A DNA stretch of 64,000 nucleotides from Paracerasibacillus soli. Lineage in GTDB: Bacteria; Bacillota; Bacilli; Bacillales; Amphibacillaceae. The notes under the pieces were generated by a model. It ran no database searches. It was not told the origin of the DNA and was given only the letters and a program-made list of their open reading frames with translations. Both the position numbers and the translations under genes were made by a program. Numbering within the stretch: position 1 is the stretch's first letter; every line of letters begins with the position of its first letter. Of the stretch, positions 49,801 to 60,491 are shown piece by piece. The stretch lies in NCBI RefSeq assembly GCF_034006335.1, contig NZ_JAWDIQ010000002.1; one strand, 5' to 3'.

Positions 49801-51241
49801 ATGGAGTTCATGCCCTATTTGATAGGCTTTGTTTTTATTTTTAATATTGGTTTGGGCATGTCTATCATCTTTTTAGAAAGAAAAGATGCTACTTCTACTT
49901 GGGCATGGTTGATGGTATTACTTTTTGTCCCAATTGCCGGCTTCTTTTTATATTTAATTTTTGGTAAGCCAATTAGTAATCGTCATATTTTTACATGGGA
50001 CACGAAAAGTAGATTAGGGGTTAAAAAGGCAGTAAATGAGCAATTACAAGCAATTGAAGAGGATCGCTTTTATTATAAGCATGAAGAACTTGCTACGTAT
50101 CATGATTTGTATTATTTACATTTACGGCATAATGATGCTATTTTTACCCAAGATAATAAAGTAGATATATTCACGGATGGTAACGATAAGTTTCATGCTT
50201 TAATTAACGACTTACAGCAGGCGAAAGACCATATTCATTTACTTTATTATATTATTCGACATGATGAATTAGGTCAGCGAATTGCGAATGTGTTAATGCA
50301 AAAGGCACAAGAGGGTGTAGAAGTCCGTGTTCTATATGATGATATGGGATCCCGTATGCTGCGCCCTAAATTTCTTCGAGACCTTCGTAAAGCTGGAGTT
50401 AAAGTGGAAGCTTTTTCCCTCCGAAAATACCGAAAATTAATTTTAAAATTAATTACCGGAACCATCGTAAGTTAGTTATTATCGATGGTCAAGTCGGGTA
50501 TATCGGTGGTTTCAATATTGGTGATGAGTACTTGGGGAAAAGTAAAAAGTTTGGGTATTGGCGTGATACTCATTTGCGTGTAGAAGGTGACGCGGTACGT
50601 AATATGCAAACGCGTTTTATTTTAGACTGGAACCAAGCATCGCGGAATCATATCGTGTATGAAAAGCGATACTATGACGCAAAACCTTCTGGTGATATTG
50701 GAATTCAAATTGTTTCCAGTGGACCTGATTCAGATTGGGAACAAATTAAAAATGGTTATATTAAAATGATTTTATCGGCGAAGGAATATATTTATATCCA
50801 GACCCCGTACTATATACCAATGAAAGCTTACGTGATGCATTACGGATTGCCGCCCTATCTGGTGTAGATGTTAAAATTATGATTCCAAATAAGCCAGACC
50901 ATCCGTTTGTATACTGGGCAACGTTGTCGTATGTGGGGGATTTGCTTAGCACGGGTGCAGAAGCGTATATTTATCAAAAAGGTTTCATGCATGCAAAAAC
51001 GATCGTAGTGGATGGAAAAATTGCCTTAGTCGGTACGGCAAATATTGATGTAAGAAGTTTCCGTCTTAATTTTGAAGTGAATGCATTTTTGTATGATATT
51101 GGCATTGCCCAACAGCTTGTAAGAGCTTTTGAAAATGACATTAGCCACTCTACACAAATGACTCAAAAGTTATATGATAAACGTTCTTTAGGGATTCGTT
51201 TTAAAGAATCTATATCAAGACTTTTATCGCCAGTCTTATAA
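49801..51241 (+). CDS. cls: Cardiolipin synthase (two frameshifts)
   Basis: Condenses two phosphatidylglycerols to cardiolipin in the membrane. Two N-terminal helices, then two HKD phospholipase D motifs: NHRKLVIIDGQVGYIGG and MHAKTIVVDGKIALVGTANID. One T is missing near 50416 (restores AFFPPKIPKINFKINYRNHRK) and one A near 50820 (restores YYIPNESLRDALRIAALSGVD). Corrected length is about 480 residues. The ATG at 49801 follows AAAGGGGG. Confidence 0.93.
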
Positions 51242-51299
51242 TGTCTAGCAGTTTTCGTTGTGAAATAAATGCTGCAATGACCAATCAGGAGGAATATTT

Positions 51300-51824
51300 A
51301 TGGTACATAAGACTTGTAGTAACTCATTAGCTGTCAAAACTTCACATGTTCTTCCGCCAGATACGAATGCGCATGGTACGTTATTTGGGGGAAAGTTAAT
51401 GGCGCATATTGATGATGTTGCCGCGATAGCTGCTGTTCGACATGCTAGAAAGCCGGTTGTAACTGCATCAACAGATTCGGTGGACTTTTTGGAACCGGTC
51501 AAAGAAGGGAATTCAATTTGTGTTGAGGCATTTGTAACGTGGACCCATAAAACATCGATGGAAGTATTTGTTAAAGCTGTAACAGAGGACTTACTGACGG
51601 GTGAACGAAAGGTAAGTGCCACGGCATTCCTTACTTTTGTCGCTGTTGACGATAACGGCCGTCCGGTTCCTGTACCACCAATTGAGCCTGAAACAGAATA
51701 TGAAAAACAGTTGCATGAAGGGGCAAAACAGCGAGCGGACCATCGCAGACAACGTCGAGGTCAATCAAGACAGTTTGCACAGTTATTTGGAACGGACTAT
51801 CCATGGAATCGTACAGAAAAGTAA
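51300..51824 (+). CDS. Acyl-CoA thioesterase, hot-dog fold
   Basis: YciA/YkhA-type acyl-CoA hydrolase, 174 residues, intact. Motifs: PPDTNAHGTLFGGKLMAHIDDVAAIAA with the catalytic Asn/Asp region, VTASTDSVDFLEPVKEGNSI, and ERKVSATAFLTFVAVD. A Gln/Arg-rich C-terminal tail follows. GGAGG is seven bases before the ATG. Downstream of cls, possibly cotranscribed. Confidence 0.9.
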   Translation: MVHKTCSNSLAVKTSHVLPPDTNAHGTLFGGKLMAHIDDVAAIAAVRHARKPVVTASTDSVDFLEPVKEGNSICVEAFVTWTHKTSMEVFVKAVTEDLLTGERKVSATAFLTFVAVDDNGRPVPVPPIEPETEYEKQLHEGAKQRADHRRQRRGQSRQFAQLFGTDYPWNRTEK

Positions 51825-51855
51825 AACTTACAAAGAGGCTGGGTAAAAATCAAAG

Positions 51856-51918
51856 TGTCAGACCCCTCAACTACTACATTTACTAGTTATTGTAGTTGAA
51901 CGAGGGGGGTCAGACCCC
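51856..51918. repeat. Long hairpin with TCAGACCCC ends
   Basis: CCCCTCAACTAC pairs with GTAGTTGAACGAGGGG around an AT-rich loop. TCAGACCCC at the left and GGGGTCAGACCCC at the right repeat the unit found at 19709 and 35505. It likely terminates the thioesterase transcript. Confidence 0.7.
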
Positions 51919-51994
51919 TGATGTCCCGGTCCCTTTTTCTTTTGTAGAGATGTGATATCATGTAAATAAGCATGTAGTAGAAGAGGTGTTAAAA

Positions 51995-52186
51995 TTGTGG
52001 AAGGGGAAGTGGGTTGTACATACAAGACTCATTGCAAAAATAATTGGTGGAATTGTTCTTGCTATCGTAGTATTGATTATTATTGCCATTACAATATTGT
52101 TAATTCAAGACTTCTTTTATGATAATGAAAAGGATCAATATGATGAAAATGGTAATTTAATCGGGATGGAACAAGCGTATTTTTAA
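51995..52186 (+). CDS. Small single-pass membrane protein
   Basis: 63 residues: short basic N-terminus, one hydrophobic helix (IIGGIVLAIVVLIIIAITILLI) and an acidic C-terminal tail (DNEKDQYDENGNLIGMEQ). The TTG at 51995 is six bases after AGAGGTG; a GTG three codons upstream is too close to it. Just upstream of the hut operon leader. Function unknown. Confidence 0.6.
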   Translation: MWKGKWVVHTRLIAKIIGGIVLAIVVLIIIAITILLIQDFFYDNEKDQYDENGNLIGMEQAYF

Positions 52187-52206
52187 AAATCTCTTGTAAT
52201 CATTAA

Positions 52207-52220
52207 TGTAAACGTTTACA
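52207..52220 (+). promoter_or_regulatory. cre site of the hut operon
   Basis: TGTAAACGTTTACA is a perfect palindrome matching the CcpA consensus, about 170 bases before hutH. TATAAT-like sequence follows. Catabolite repression of hut by CcpA is established in B. subtilis. Confidence 0.8.
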
Positions 52221-52258
52221 ATGATATATAATGTTTATAAATGTAAAGGGAGATGCCG

Positions 52259-52324
52259 ATGTTTTGTGCAATACGTCATTCTCGTATAATTAAATATCTC
52301 AATATTCAGGAGGTTTGGTCTTAG
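52259..52324 (+). CDS. Possible 21-codon leader peptide of the hut operon
   Basis: ATG at 52259, six bases after AAAGGGAG, reads MFCAIRHSRIIKYLNIQEVWS and stops at TAG inside the terminator hairpin. It has only one His codon. Coding status is uncertain, but the good ribosome site and overlap with the hairpin suggest translation could influence attenuation. Confidence 0.35.
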   Translation: MFCAIRHSRIIKYLNIQEVWS

Positions 52325-52337
52325 GGTCCAAGTCTCC
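52309..52337 (+). terminator. Attenuator-like hairpin upstream of hutH
   Basis: GGAG-TTTGG pairs with CCAA-CTCC, followed by TTTTATTTC, between the hut promoter and hutH. B. subtilis hut has a terminator opened by HutP plus histidine. No hutP gene is in this window, and I did not find clear triplet UAG repeats. Confidence 0.6.
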
Positions 52338-52387
52338 TTTTATTTCTCTACTTTACTATATTAAAGTAATAATGTGGAGGTGTAAAA

Positions 52388-53878
52388 ATGGTTTTACTAA
52401 CAAATCAGCCATTAAGTATGCAGGAATTAAAACGTATCGTGTTTGCGGATGAGAAAGTCGACTTAGCGCCCGAAGTCATAGCGAAACTTGCCGAAAATCG
52501 TGATCAGGTGGAAAAGATGCTTTTAGACAATAAAACGATGTATGGAATTAACACTGGCTTTGGAAAATTTAGTGATGTCATCATTCAAGAGGAAGATGTA
52601 GAAGCATTACAAACAAATCTCATTTATTCGCATGCATGTGGTGTAGGAGAACCATTTTCAGAAATAATGAGCCGTACGATGCTCGTGCTACGACTAAACG
52701 CACTTTGTAAAGGTGTATCTGGGTAGACCCCAACTTGTTGAACAAATGGTTGCGTTTATCAATGCGGGTATCCATCCTGTTATTCCGCAGCAAGGGTCTC
52801 TGGGGCGAGTGGTGACTGGCGCCATTATCTCATCTTGCGCTTACGCTAATTGGCGAAGGTGAAGTTTTTTATATTGGAAAACGAATGGAAACAAAAGATG
52901 CATTAAAAACAGCAAATATTGCCCTATCCAACTCCGCGCGAAAGAGGGATTAGCTTTAATAAATGGCACCCAAGCGATGACTGCTGTTGGTATTGTGGCG
53001 TATGTCGAGATGGAAAGATTATTACATCAAAGTGAGCGCATTGCTGCCATGACGATGGAAGGGTTGCAAGCTATTATAGATGCCTTCGACGAGCAACTCC
53101 ATCTCGCACGAGGTCATCAAGAGCAAGTGGATGTAGCGAGGCGTATAAGAAATATCGTACATGATAGTCACCTTTTAACAAGACAAGGGGAATTACGTGT
53201 ACAGGATGCATATACATTAAGGTGTATCCCACAAGTTCTTGGGGCTTCGTGGCAAACATTACATTACGCGAAGGAAAAACTAGAAATCGAATTGAATGCC
53301 GTTACAGATAACCCGTTAATTTTTTCTAATCAAAAAGTAGTTTCAGGTGGAAACTTCCATGGTCAACCAATTGCATTTGCGATGGACTTTTTAAAGTTAG
53401 GTATAGCTGAAACTGCTAATATTTCAGAAAAACGTATTGAGCGGCTTGTCAATCCACAATTAAATGATTTACCTCCATTTCTCAGTCCGAATCCGGGTTG
53501 GAATCAGGTGCCATGATATTGCAGTATACGGCTGCTTCTTTAGTTTCAGAAAATAAAACACTTGCACATCCGGCTAGTGTCGATTCCATTCCGTCTTCGG
53601 CAAACCAGGAAGACCATGTGAGCATGGGAACAATTGCGGCAAGACATGCATACCAGATGTTACAAAATACAAGACATGTTATTGCCATTGAATTAATTTG
53701 TGCGATGCAAGCAGTGGAATATCGTGGTATTGAAAAAATGGCAACAGAGACTCGAAAGTTATATGAAGAAGCGAGAGAAATTGTACCAAGTATTAAACGA
53801 GACCGTATTTTTTCAAAAGACATACAAAAACTCGTCTATTGGTTAAAACATGAGGCGACAGAAGAAGTCGTTCTATAA
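52388..53878 (+). CDS. hutH: Histidine ammonia-lyase (about five frameshifts)
   Basis: First enzyme of histidine breakdown, giving urocanate and ammonia with the MIO cofactor. Recognised by YGINTGFGKFSDV, HACGVGEPF, LNALCKGVSG, AVTDNPLIF, GGNFHGQPIAFAMDFL and SSANQEDHVSMGT. Bases are missing near 52722 (two), 52804, 52820, 52925 and 53499; restoring them gives GSLGASGDLAPLSHLALTLI (the MIO Ala-Ser-Gly), ANIAPIQLRAKEGLALING and NPGLESGAMILQYTAASL. Corrected length is about 498 residues. GTGGAGG precedes the ATG. So many breaks in one gene make sequencing error likely but true decay should be checked. Confidence 0.9.
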
Positions 53879-54017
53879 GTGGATCACGCTTATATTGTAA
53901 AACGGTAATACGACGGGGCAACTTGTCCATTGTTTTGTTGCAAATTAGCAGAAAAATTGTTGCTGCTAGCTAATAAACTACAGTCTTTATAAATAAAATT
54001 GAAATAAGGAGTGGGGA

Positions 54018-55674
54018 ATGATGGAACGAGTCGTAGTGAAAGCAAAAAAGGGGTTAGAACTATCGTGCAAGGGCTGGGAGCAAGAAGCAGCCTTACGCAT
54101 GTTATATAACAATCTTGATACAGAAGTAGCAGAAAACCCAGAAGAGCTCATTGTATACGGTGGTATTGGCCGTGCTGCAAGAAATTGGCCGGCATTTCAT
54201 CAAATTGTTGCGACATTAAAAGAGTTGGGAAATGATGAAACGATGTTGGTACAGTCGGGAAAACCAGTTGGTGTGTTTAAAACCCATGCCCATGCACCGC
54301 GTGTACTACTTGCGAACTCTGTGTTAGTACCAAAATGGGCACATTGGGATCATTTTCACGAGCTCGACAAGGCCGGACTCATGATGTATGGACAAATGAC
54401 AGCGGGTAGTTGGATTTATATTGGAACACAAGGGATTTTACAAGGTACATACGAAACGTTTGCGGCAATCGCTCGGAAACATTATGGTGGATCATTAAAA
54501 GGGACAATTACCTTAACTGCTGGATTAGGTGGAATGGGTGGTGCCCAACCATTAGCTGTCACAATGAATGAAGGTGTAGTGATTGTTGTGGAAGTGGATA
54601 AAAGTAGAATTGAAAAGCGCTTAGAAACAAAGTATTGTGATGTGATGGCAGATAACTTAGATAAAGCGGTGGAACTAGCAAATGAGGCAAAATTGGCTCA
54701 AAAGCCTTTGTCAATTGGTTTACTAGGAAATGCTGCTGACATGCATGAACAAATACTGCAAAGAGATGATGTAACCATTGATATGGTAACAGACCAAACG
54801 TCAGCTCACGATCCGCTCCATGGTTATATTCCAAGTGGCTATACGATTGAGGAAGCGGCACAGTTAAGAGAAGACAATCCCGATTTGTATGTACAGTTGG
54901 CAAAGCAAAGTATGAAGCAACATGTCCAGGCAATGTTAGCTTTTCAAGAACGTGGCTCCATTGTGTTTGATTATGGAAATAATATTCGGCAAGTCGCATA
55001 TGATGAAGGCTTAATAGAGGCATTCAACTTTCCAGGATTTGTTCCGGCGTACATTCGTCCATTGTTTTGTGAAGGGAAAGGTCCATTTCGTTGGGCTGCA
55101 TTGTTGGGGATCCAGCAGATATTTATCGAACAGACGAATTAATTAAAGAACTGTTTCCTGATAATAAGCCACTCATGCGATGGATTGATATGGCACAGAA
55201 AAAAAGTATCTTTCCAAGGGTTACCAGCGAGAATTTGTTGGTTAGGTTATGGCGAAAGAAAGAAGATGGGTCTTGCCATAAACGAACTTGTCAAAAAGGG
55301 GAATTAAAAGCGCCCATTGTGATTGGCCGGGATCATTTGGACTGTGGCTCTGTGGCATCCCCGAATCGTGAAACAGAAGCAATGAAAGACGGCAGTGATG
55401 CGGTAGCGGATTGGGCAATATTAAATGCTCTCATTAATACTGCAGCAGGTGGTTCGTGGATATCTTTTCATCATGGTGGCGGTGTTGGCATGGGGTATTC
55501 CCTTCATGCAGGAATGGTCGCCGTCGCGGATGGACAGATCTAGCAAAGGAGCGTTTAGAGCGTGTATTAACGACAGACCCTGGAATGGGGATTATTCGCC
55601 ACGCTGATGCAGGTTATGAAACTGCTATTGCATTTGCAGAGGAGCATGATATCACGATTCCGATGAGAAAGTAA
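54018..55674 (+). CDS. hutU: Urocanate hydratase (four frameshifts)
   Basis: Hydrates urocanate to imidazolonepropionate using tightly bound NAD. Motifs: EELIVYGGIGRAARNWPAF, LMMYGQMTAGSWIYIGTQGI, TAGLGGMGGAQPLAVTM, and the Cys region GRDHLDCGSVASPNRETE. One G is missing near 55106; one extra A near 55203 is compensated by one missing A near 55295, so about 30 residues between them are scrambled as given; one A is missing near 55534. Corrected sequence reads KKVSFQGLPARICWLGYGERKKMGLAINELV. Length is about 553 residues. AAGGAG precedes the ATG. Confidence 0.93.
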
Positions 55675-55767
55675 GCAATAAGGCGATGTTCAAATCCTCT
55701 GTATATCCTCCTTTGCTGCAAATACACATAAGGAGAGAGGCATAAGTAAATAGAAAGGGAGAGAGCA

Positions 55768-57023
55768 ATGCACGTCGATTTACTTATTACAAATATTGGA
55801 GAACTTTTACCGATGGCACAACAAGGGCCTGTTAAAGGGAAACAGATGAATGAGCTGACTGTTTTACATGACATGGCAATTGGAGTGAAAGACGGAAAAA
55901 TAATATGGATAGGACCGAGACAAGAGGGAAAAGGCTTTACAGCGGAAAAAACGGTGGATGCAGAAAATAAACTAGTTACACCTGGGTTAGTTGATCCACA
56001 TACACATCTTGTTTTTGGTGGTTCAAGGGAACGGGAAATGTCATTAAAGCAACAGGGAGTACCGTATTTAGAGATACTCAAACAAGGTGGCGGGATTTTA
56101 TCCACTGTTGCATCTACGAAACAAGCATCTGATGAGGAACTATTAAAAAAGGCATTATTCCATTTAGATCGTATGGCTTCGTATGGCATCACAACAATTG
56201 AAGGGAAAAGCGGGTATGGGCTAGACCGTGAAACAGAGTTAAAACAACTCGAGGTTGTAAGAGCAGCGAACGAGAAACATCCGATTGATATTGTATCTAC
56301 TTTTTTAGGTGCGCATGCAATCCCACCAGCTTATAAAGAAAATAGTGATTTATTTCTAGACAAAATGGCTGCAATGTTTGCGGAAATAAAAGAAAAAGAC
56401 CTTGCAGAGTTCGTTGATATTTTTACGGAAACAGGGGTATTTACTGTTGCGCAATCTCGGAAGTTTTTACAAACGGCAAAAGAACATGGATTTGCTGTGA
56501 AATCCATGCAGATGAAATTGACCCACTTGGTGGAACGGAACTTGCAGCAGACATTGGGGCGGTGAGTGCAGATCATCTAGCGGTGACATCTGATGAAGGG
56601 ATTGAGAAGTTAGCAAACTCTGAAACGATTGGTGTGATATTACCAGGTACAACGTTTTATTTAGGAAGTAACGAATATGCACGAGCACGTGAAATGATTG
56701 ATGCGGGAGCAGCGATTGCAATTGCTACTGATTTTAATCCGGGAAGTTGTGTGACGGAAAACTTACAACTCATCATGTCGATTGCGGCTTTGCGATTAAA
56801 GATGTCCCCGGCAGAAATTTGGCATGCAGTAACAGTTAATGCTGCTCACGCTATTCATCGTGGTGATGTGGCAGGAACGATCGCAGTGGGGAGAAATGCA
56901 GATATTGTCATATGGGATGCACCAAATCATTTATATATTCCTTATCATTACGGAGTGAACCATACGAATACAGTGATCAAGAATGGTAATGTTTTGTATG
57001 AAAGGCAGGGAATCTTCAGATGA
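55768..57023 (+). CDS. hutI: Imidazolonepropionase (one frameshift)
   Basis: Metal-dependent amidohydrolase opening imidazolonepropionate to formiminoglutamate. Metal ligands in VDPHTHLVFGG; substrate Arg/Tyr region GGSREREM; STFLGAHAIPP; AIATDFNPGSC near the end. One A is missing near 56502; restoring it gives AVKIHADEIDPLGGTELAADIGAVSADHL. Corrected length is about 418 residues. AAAGGGAGAG lies just before the ATG. It overlaps hutG by four bases (ATGA). Confidence 0.93.
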
Positions 57024-57976
57024 CAGAGATTCGCCATTTACGTCCAGCAGGTAAAGCAATTTTTAAAGATCGGTATACAATGCGAGCAAAGGAATTGCTT
57101 ACACCATGGTCAAAGGGTAATAAAGGAATGTATGGATTGGTAGGTTTACCTTTATCAAAGCCGTCAATTAGTCATTCAGGTGCATCGTTTGCCCCAGGTA
57201 CTATTCGGGAAGCTTTGCAAAGTTATTCAATTTATTCTGGAGAAATGGATACAGAATTAACGGAGGAAATACTAGATTTTGGCGATTTATATATGGATCC
57301 GACAGATGTAATTGGGAATCATACACGATTATTTGAAGGAATGACAGACATTGTAAAGACAAAAGCCGTAGAGAACTGGTTTATGTTAGGTGGCGACCAT
57401 TCAATTAGTTATGCCAGTATTAGGGCGTTCAAGGAAGCGGGATATACAGTAGGGGTTATACAGTTTGACGCTCATCATGATTTGCGGAATACCGAAGATG
57501 GTGGCCCAACGAATGGTACCCCATTTCGCCGTTTACTCGAGGAAGGAATTTTACAGGGCAAACATCTCGTACAAATTGGCATCCGAGATTTTACAAATGC
57601 AAAAGCTTACCGGGACTATGCACTTTCACAAGGTATTACGATTTATAATATGGATGCGGTGTATCAATTATCGACACATACATGGATGGGTGAGTCTATG
57701 CAAAAACTAGCGGATAAGGTAGATTTTATTTATCTTTCTGTTGATGTCGATGTATTAGACCAAGCGTTTGCGCCTGGCTGTCCTGCAATTGGGCCAGGAG
57801 GCATGGATAGCAGAACGCTTTTAGAAAGCATTTATATTGCAAGCCAACATGAAAAAGTAAAGGCAATGGATATCGTAGAAATTGATCCAACGATTGATTT
57901 TCGTAATATGACAAGTCGTGTCGCAGCATATCTGTTATTGCAATTTATGAAGGGAAAGGCAAAAAAGGCTAAGTAA
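57020..57976 (+). CDS. hutG: Formimidoylglutamase
   Basis: Arginase/agmatinase-family Mn enzyme releasing glutamate and formamide from formiminoglutamate. Mn ligands in LGGDHSISYASI, QFDAHHDL and SVDVDVLDQAFAPG. 318 residues, intact. Overlaps hutI by ATGA, so it is translationally coupled. It is the last hut gene here; no hutM permease follows. Confidence 0.95.
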   Translation: MTEIRHLRPAGKAIFKDRYTMRAKELLTPWSKGNKGMYGLVGLPLSKPSISHSGASFAPGTIREALQSYSIYSGEMDTELTEEILDFGDLYMDPTDVIGNHTRLFEGMTDIVKTKAVENWFMLGGDHSISYASIRAFKEAGYTVGVIQFDAHHDLRNTEDGGPTNGTPFRRLLEEGILQGKHLVQIGIRDFTNAKAYRDYALSQGITIYNMDAVYQLSTHTWMGESMQKLADKVDFIYLSVDVDVLDQAFAPGCPAIGPGGMDSRTLLESIYIASQHEKVKAMDIVEIDPTIDFRNMTSRVAAYLLLQFMKGKAKKAK

Positions 57977-58010
57977 AGTAACGGTTCAATCTCGAATGTC
58001 TTTTGTAAGT

Positions 58011-58098
58011 GAGAAGTGCTTGCAAAATGGGCTGTACTCTAATTGTTGCTGATAGCAATTGGATAAAGCCCAAAAATGAGCAGCACTTCTTATTTTTT
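58011..58098 (+). terminator. hut operon terminator
   Basis: Outer stem GAGAAGTGCT/AGCACTTCTT with inner GGCT/AGCC and ATTGTTGCT/AGCAAT hairpins, followed by ATTTTTTTG. Confidence 0.8.
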
Positions 58099-58294
58099 TG
58101 ACATTCACTTTTCGGTGTGGTGTTTACATATAAATGAAATATTGAGATGAAATAGACATAATGTAAATGGGCCCATTGTGATTATGGATGGAACGATTAT
58201 TTTTTGGTGATTAGATTCCAAATCATTGTAGCAAATGCGAAGTTGTGAAATAATAGCAAAAGATGAGAAAATAACATTGATGGAGGTAACAGGA

Positions 58295-59540
58295 ATGAAT
58301 CAGGAAATCATGAAGAAATATGCAGAATTAGCACTAGTAAAAGGTGTGAATTTACAAAAGGGACAGGCATTGATGATTAATGCACCAATCGAAGGTGCTG
58401 ATTTTACAAAAGTTGTCGTTCGTAAAGCGTGGGAAATGGGTGCAAAAGATGTACATATTAATTGGGTTGATGATGAATTAACATTATTACAGTTCGAACA
58501 TGCACCAATGAGGAACTTGATCATTATCCTGAATGGAAAGTATTGTTACAGAACTCACTTGCTAAAGATGGTGGAGCGGTATTAAATATTCGTTCGACTA
58601 ATCCAGATTTACTAAAAGATATTGACCCAACACGTGTTGCAAGAGCAAATAAAGCAGCTGCGCTAGCATTAAAGGAATTCCGCCAATATACAATGAATGA
58701 TAGAATTACATGGTCTATTATTTCAATTCCAACAGGCGATTGGGCACAGAAGATTTTCCAGATAAATCTCGTGAAGATGCAATCCAAAGCTTATGGGAAG
58801 CAATTGTTAAAATTGTTCGTGTGGACAAAGAAGATCCAATTGCAGCATGGGACGATCATAATGCAACATTAGCAACTGCACATGATATCCTAAATAAAAA
58901 GCAATATAAAAAATTACATTTCAAGGCGCCAGGAACAGATTTAGTCATGGAACTTCCAAAAGGACATATTTGGAAAGGCGGCTCTGCTGTTTCAGAAAAG
59001 GGAATTACATTTAATCCGAATATCCCGACAGAAGAAGTATTTACAATGCCACATAAATACCATGTAGATGGTACGGTTTCCAGTACAAAACCATTAAATT
59101 ATGGTGGTAGTTTAATCGATAACTTTAGCTTAACATTGAAAGACGGAAAAGTTGTTGACTTTAAAGCGGAGCAAGGTGAAGATACTTTAAAACATTTATT
59201 AGCAACAGATGAAGGGGCAACGCGCTTTGGTGAAGTGGCACTCGTTCCACATGAATCACCAGTTTCCCAAATTGGTCTCATTTTCTACAATACATTATTT
59301 GATGAAAATGCATCATGTCATATCGCTTTAGGTAAAGCTTATCCTACGAATTTAGAAGGTGGATCAAGCATGACAGATGAAGAGCTAGACAAACATGGCG
59401 TAAATGATAGCTTGACACATGTTGATTTTATGATTGGATCAGCAGAACTTGATATTGATGGTATTTTAGAAGATGGTACAACAGAGCCAGTTTTCCGTAA
59501 CGGAACATGGGCATTAGATATCACAGGCAAAAACGCATAA
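58295..59540 (+). CDS. ampS: M29 family aminopeptidase (two frameshifts)
   Basis: Metallo-aminopeptidase (AmpS/thermophilic aminopeptidase family), cytoplasmic. Likely metal ligands: Glu in GHIWKGG to PTEEVFTMPH, His in NASCHIALGKAYP, and His/Asp in LTHVDFMIGS. One G is missing near 58507 (restores HAPDEELDHYPEWKVLLQNSL) and one T near 58757 (restores QKIFPDKSREDAIQSLWEAI). Corrected length is about 415 residues. GGAGG lies before the ATG at 58295. Confidence 0.92.
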
Positions 59541-59888
59541 TATGAAAGGCTGGGGCTAGGGGTGGACCAAGGGCGTTGAAAAGAGCCTTTTTTCGGATAT
59601 ATTTCTAGATTTAAGCACAAATTCTTTGTGACTTGCTATTTTCGCTTGCACATTTCGAAAAAGTAAAATTAAATCAGAATTAGACCTTTATTTAAGAGGA
59701 TAGTATTGCTGCTATCCTCTTTAGATTAATTACAAATGCAGTAAGTTTTACTTGTAATTCCATGCTGTTAGGCCGTAGCCCTGGCACAATCCAACTCATT
59801 AAAATTCCTGGATTAGTCATTTTTCAATAAAAACAACCTCAATTAGGTAGAGCTTCTTGATTTTCTTCTACTAATTGAGGGTTTCACT
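59541..59888. other. Gap between ampS and the lipoprotein gene
   Basis: About 350 bases, no gene. It holds AGAGGATA/TATCCTCT (59695-59720), a weak terminator for ampS, and the lipoprotein gene terminator. Confidence 0.6.
59837..59880 (-). terminator. Lipoprotein gene terminator
   Basis: CCTCAATTAG pairs with CTAATTGAGG; minus-strand T tract follows (AATAAAAAC on the plus strand). Confidence 0.8.
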
Positions 59889-60479
59889 TTATTTTAAATT
59901 TGTGTTATTTGATGTTTCTGGATTGTATTGATTATAGCCATATAAATCAATGAATTGAGAAATAATATCTTTTTCACTATCTGCAATTAACAAATTAAAA
60001 CCAGTGATATTTTCTTTAATCTTAGCTACTTCAGCTTCTACCAGCTCTATTTTTTTAGTAAAAGTAACCTGATACTTTGAATAATTATTCGATGGCTTTT
60101 CAGCAATAATTACATCACTATGTGATTCGTTAAGGATATTTACAATGCTTTCAGGGTATTCAAGAATAAAATGAATTTCTTGATTACCTTTTGTTAATAT
60201 TTCATATATTTCCGGGTTTATTTCATAGCCCATTTTAAAAAGAAGTTCATTCTTATCCTCTAAATAATTCATTTCAAAAAGTGTAATACTAAAGTTGGGT
60301 GGCACCAACTTATTCTCTAGTGACTGTACTTGTTTCTTCGATTCGTTATTAGCGTGATTTACTGCTCTTTCACTAATTGTGCTTGATGGCGGAGCTTGTT
60401 TATTATTAGTTTGATTGTCAGATTGACAGGCAGTTAAAATGAATAAGAAAAAAATCATTACCCAGATATACTTTAGCAT
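59889..60479 (-). CDS. Predicted lipoprotein of unknown function
   Basis: 196 residues with a lipoprotein signal peptide (MLKYIWVMIFFLFILTACQS; lipobox LTAC), a polar Asn/Gln/Ser linker, then a beta-rich domain (FSITLFEMNYLEDKNELLFKMG). I do not recognise the domain. AAGGAG is six bases before the ATG. It follows a small secreted-peptide frame by 12 bases, so the two are probably cotranscribed. Confidence 0.8.
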   Translation of the reverse strand: MLKYIWVMIFFLFILTACQSDNQTNNKQAPPSSTISERAVNHANNESKKQVQSLENKLVPPNFSITLFEMNYLEDKNELLFKMGYEINPEIYEILTKGNQEIHFILEYPESIVNILNESHSDVIIAEKPSNNYSKYQVTFTKKIELVEAEVAKIKENITGFNLLIADSEKDIISQFIDLYGYNQYNPETSNNTNLK

Positions 60480-60491
60480 AATCTTCTCCTT

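Noticed and set aside
54559..55023. 154-codon ORF opposite hutU
   Set aside because: Shadow frame; hutU homology is continuous on the plus strand.
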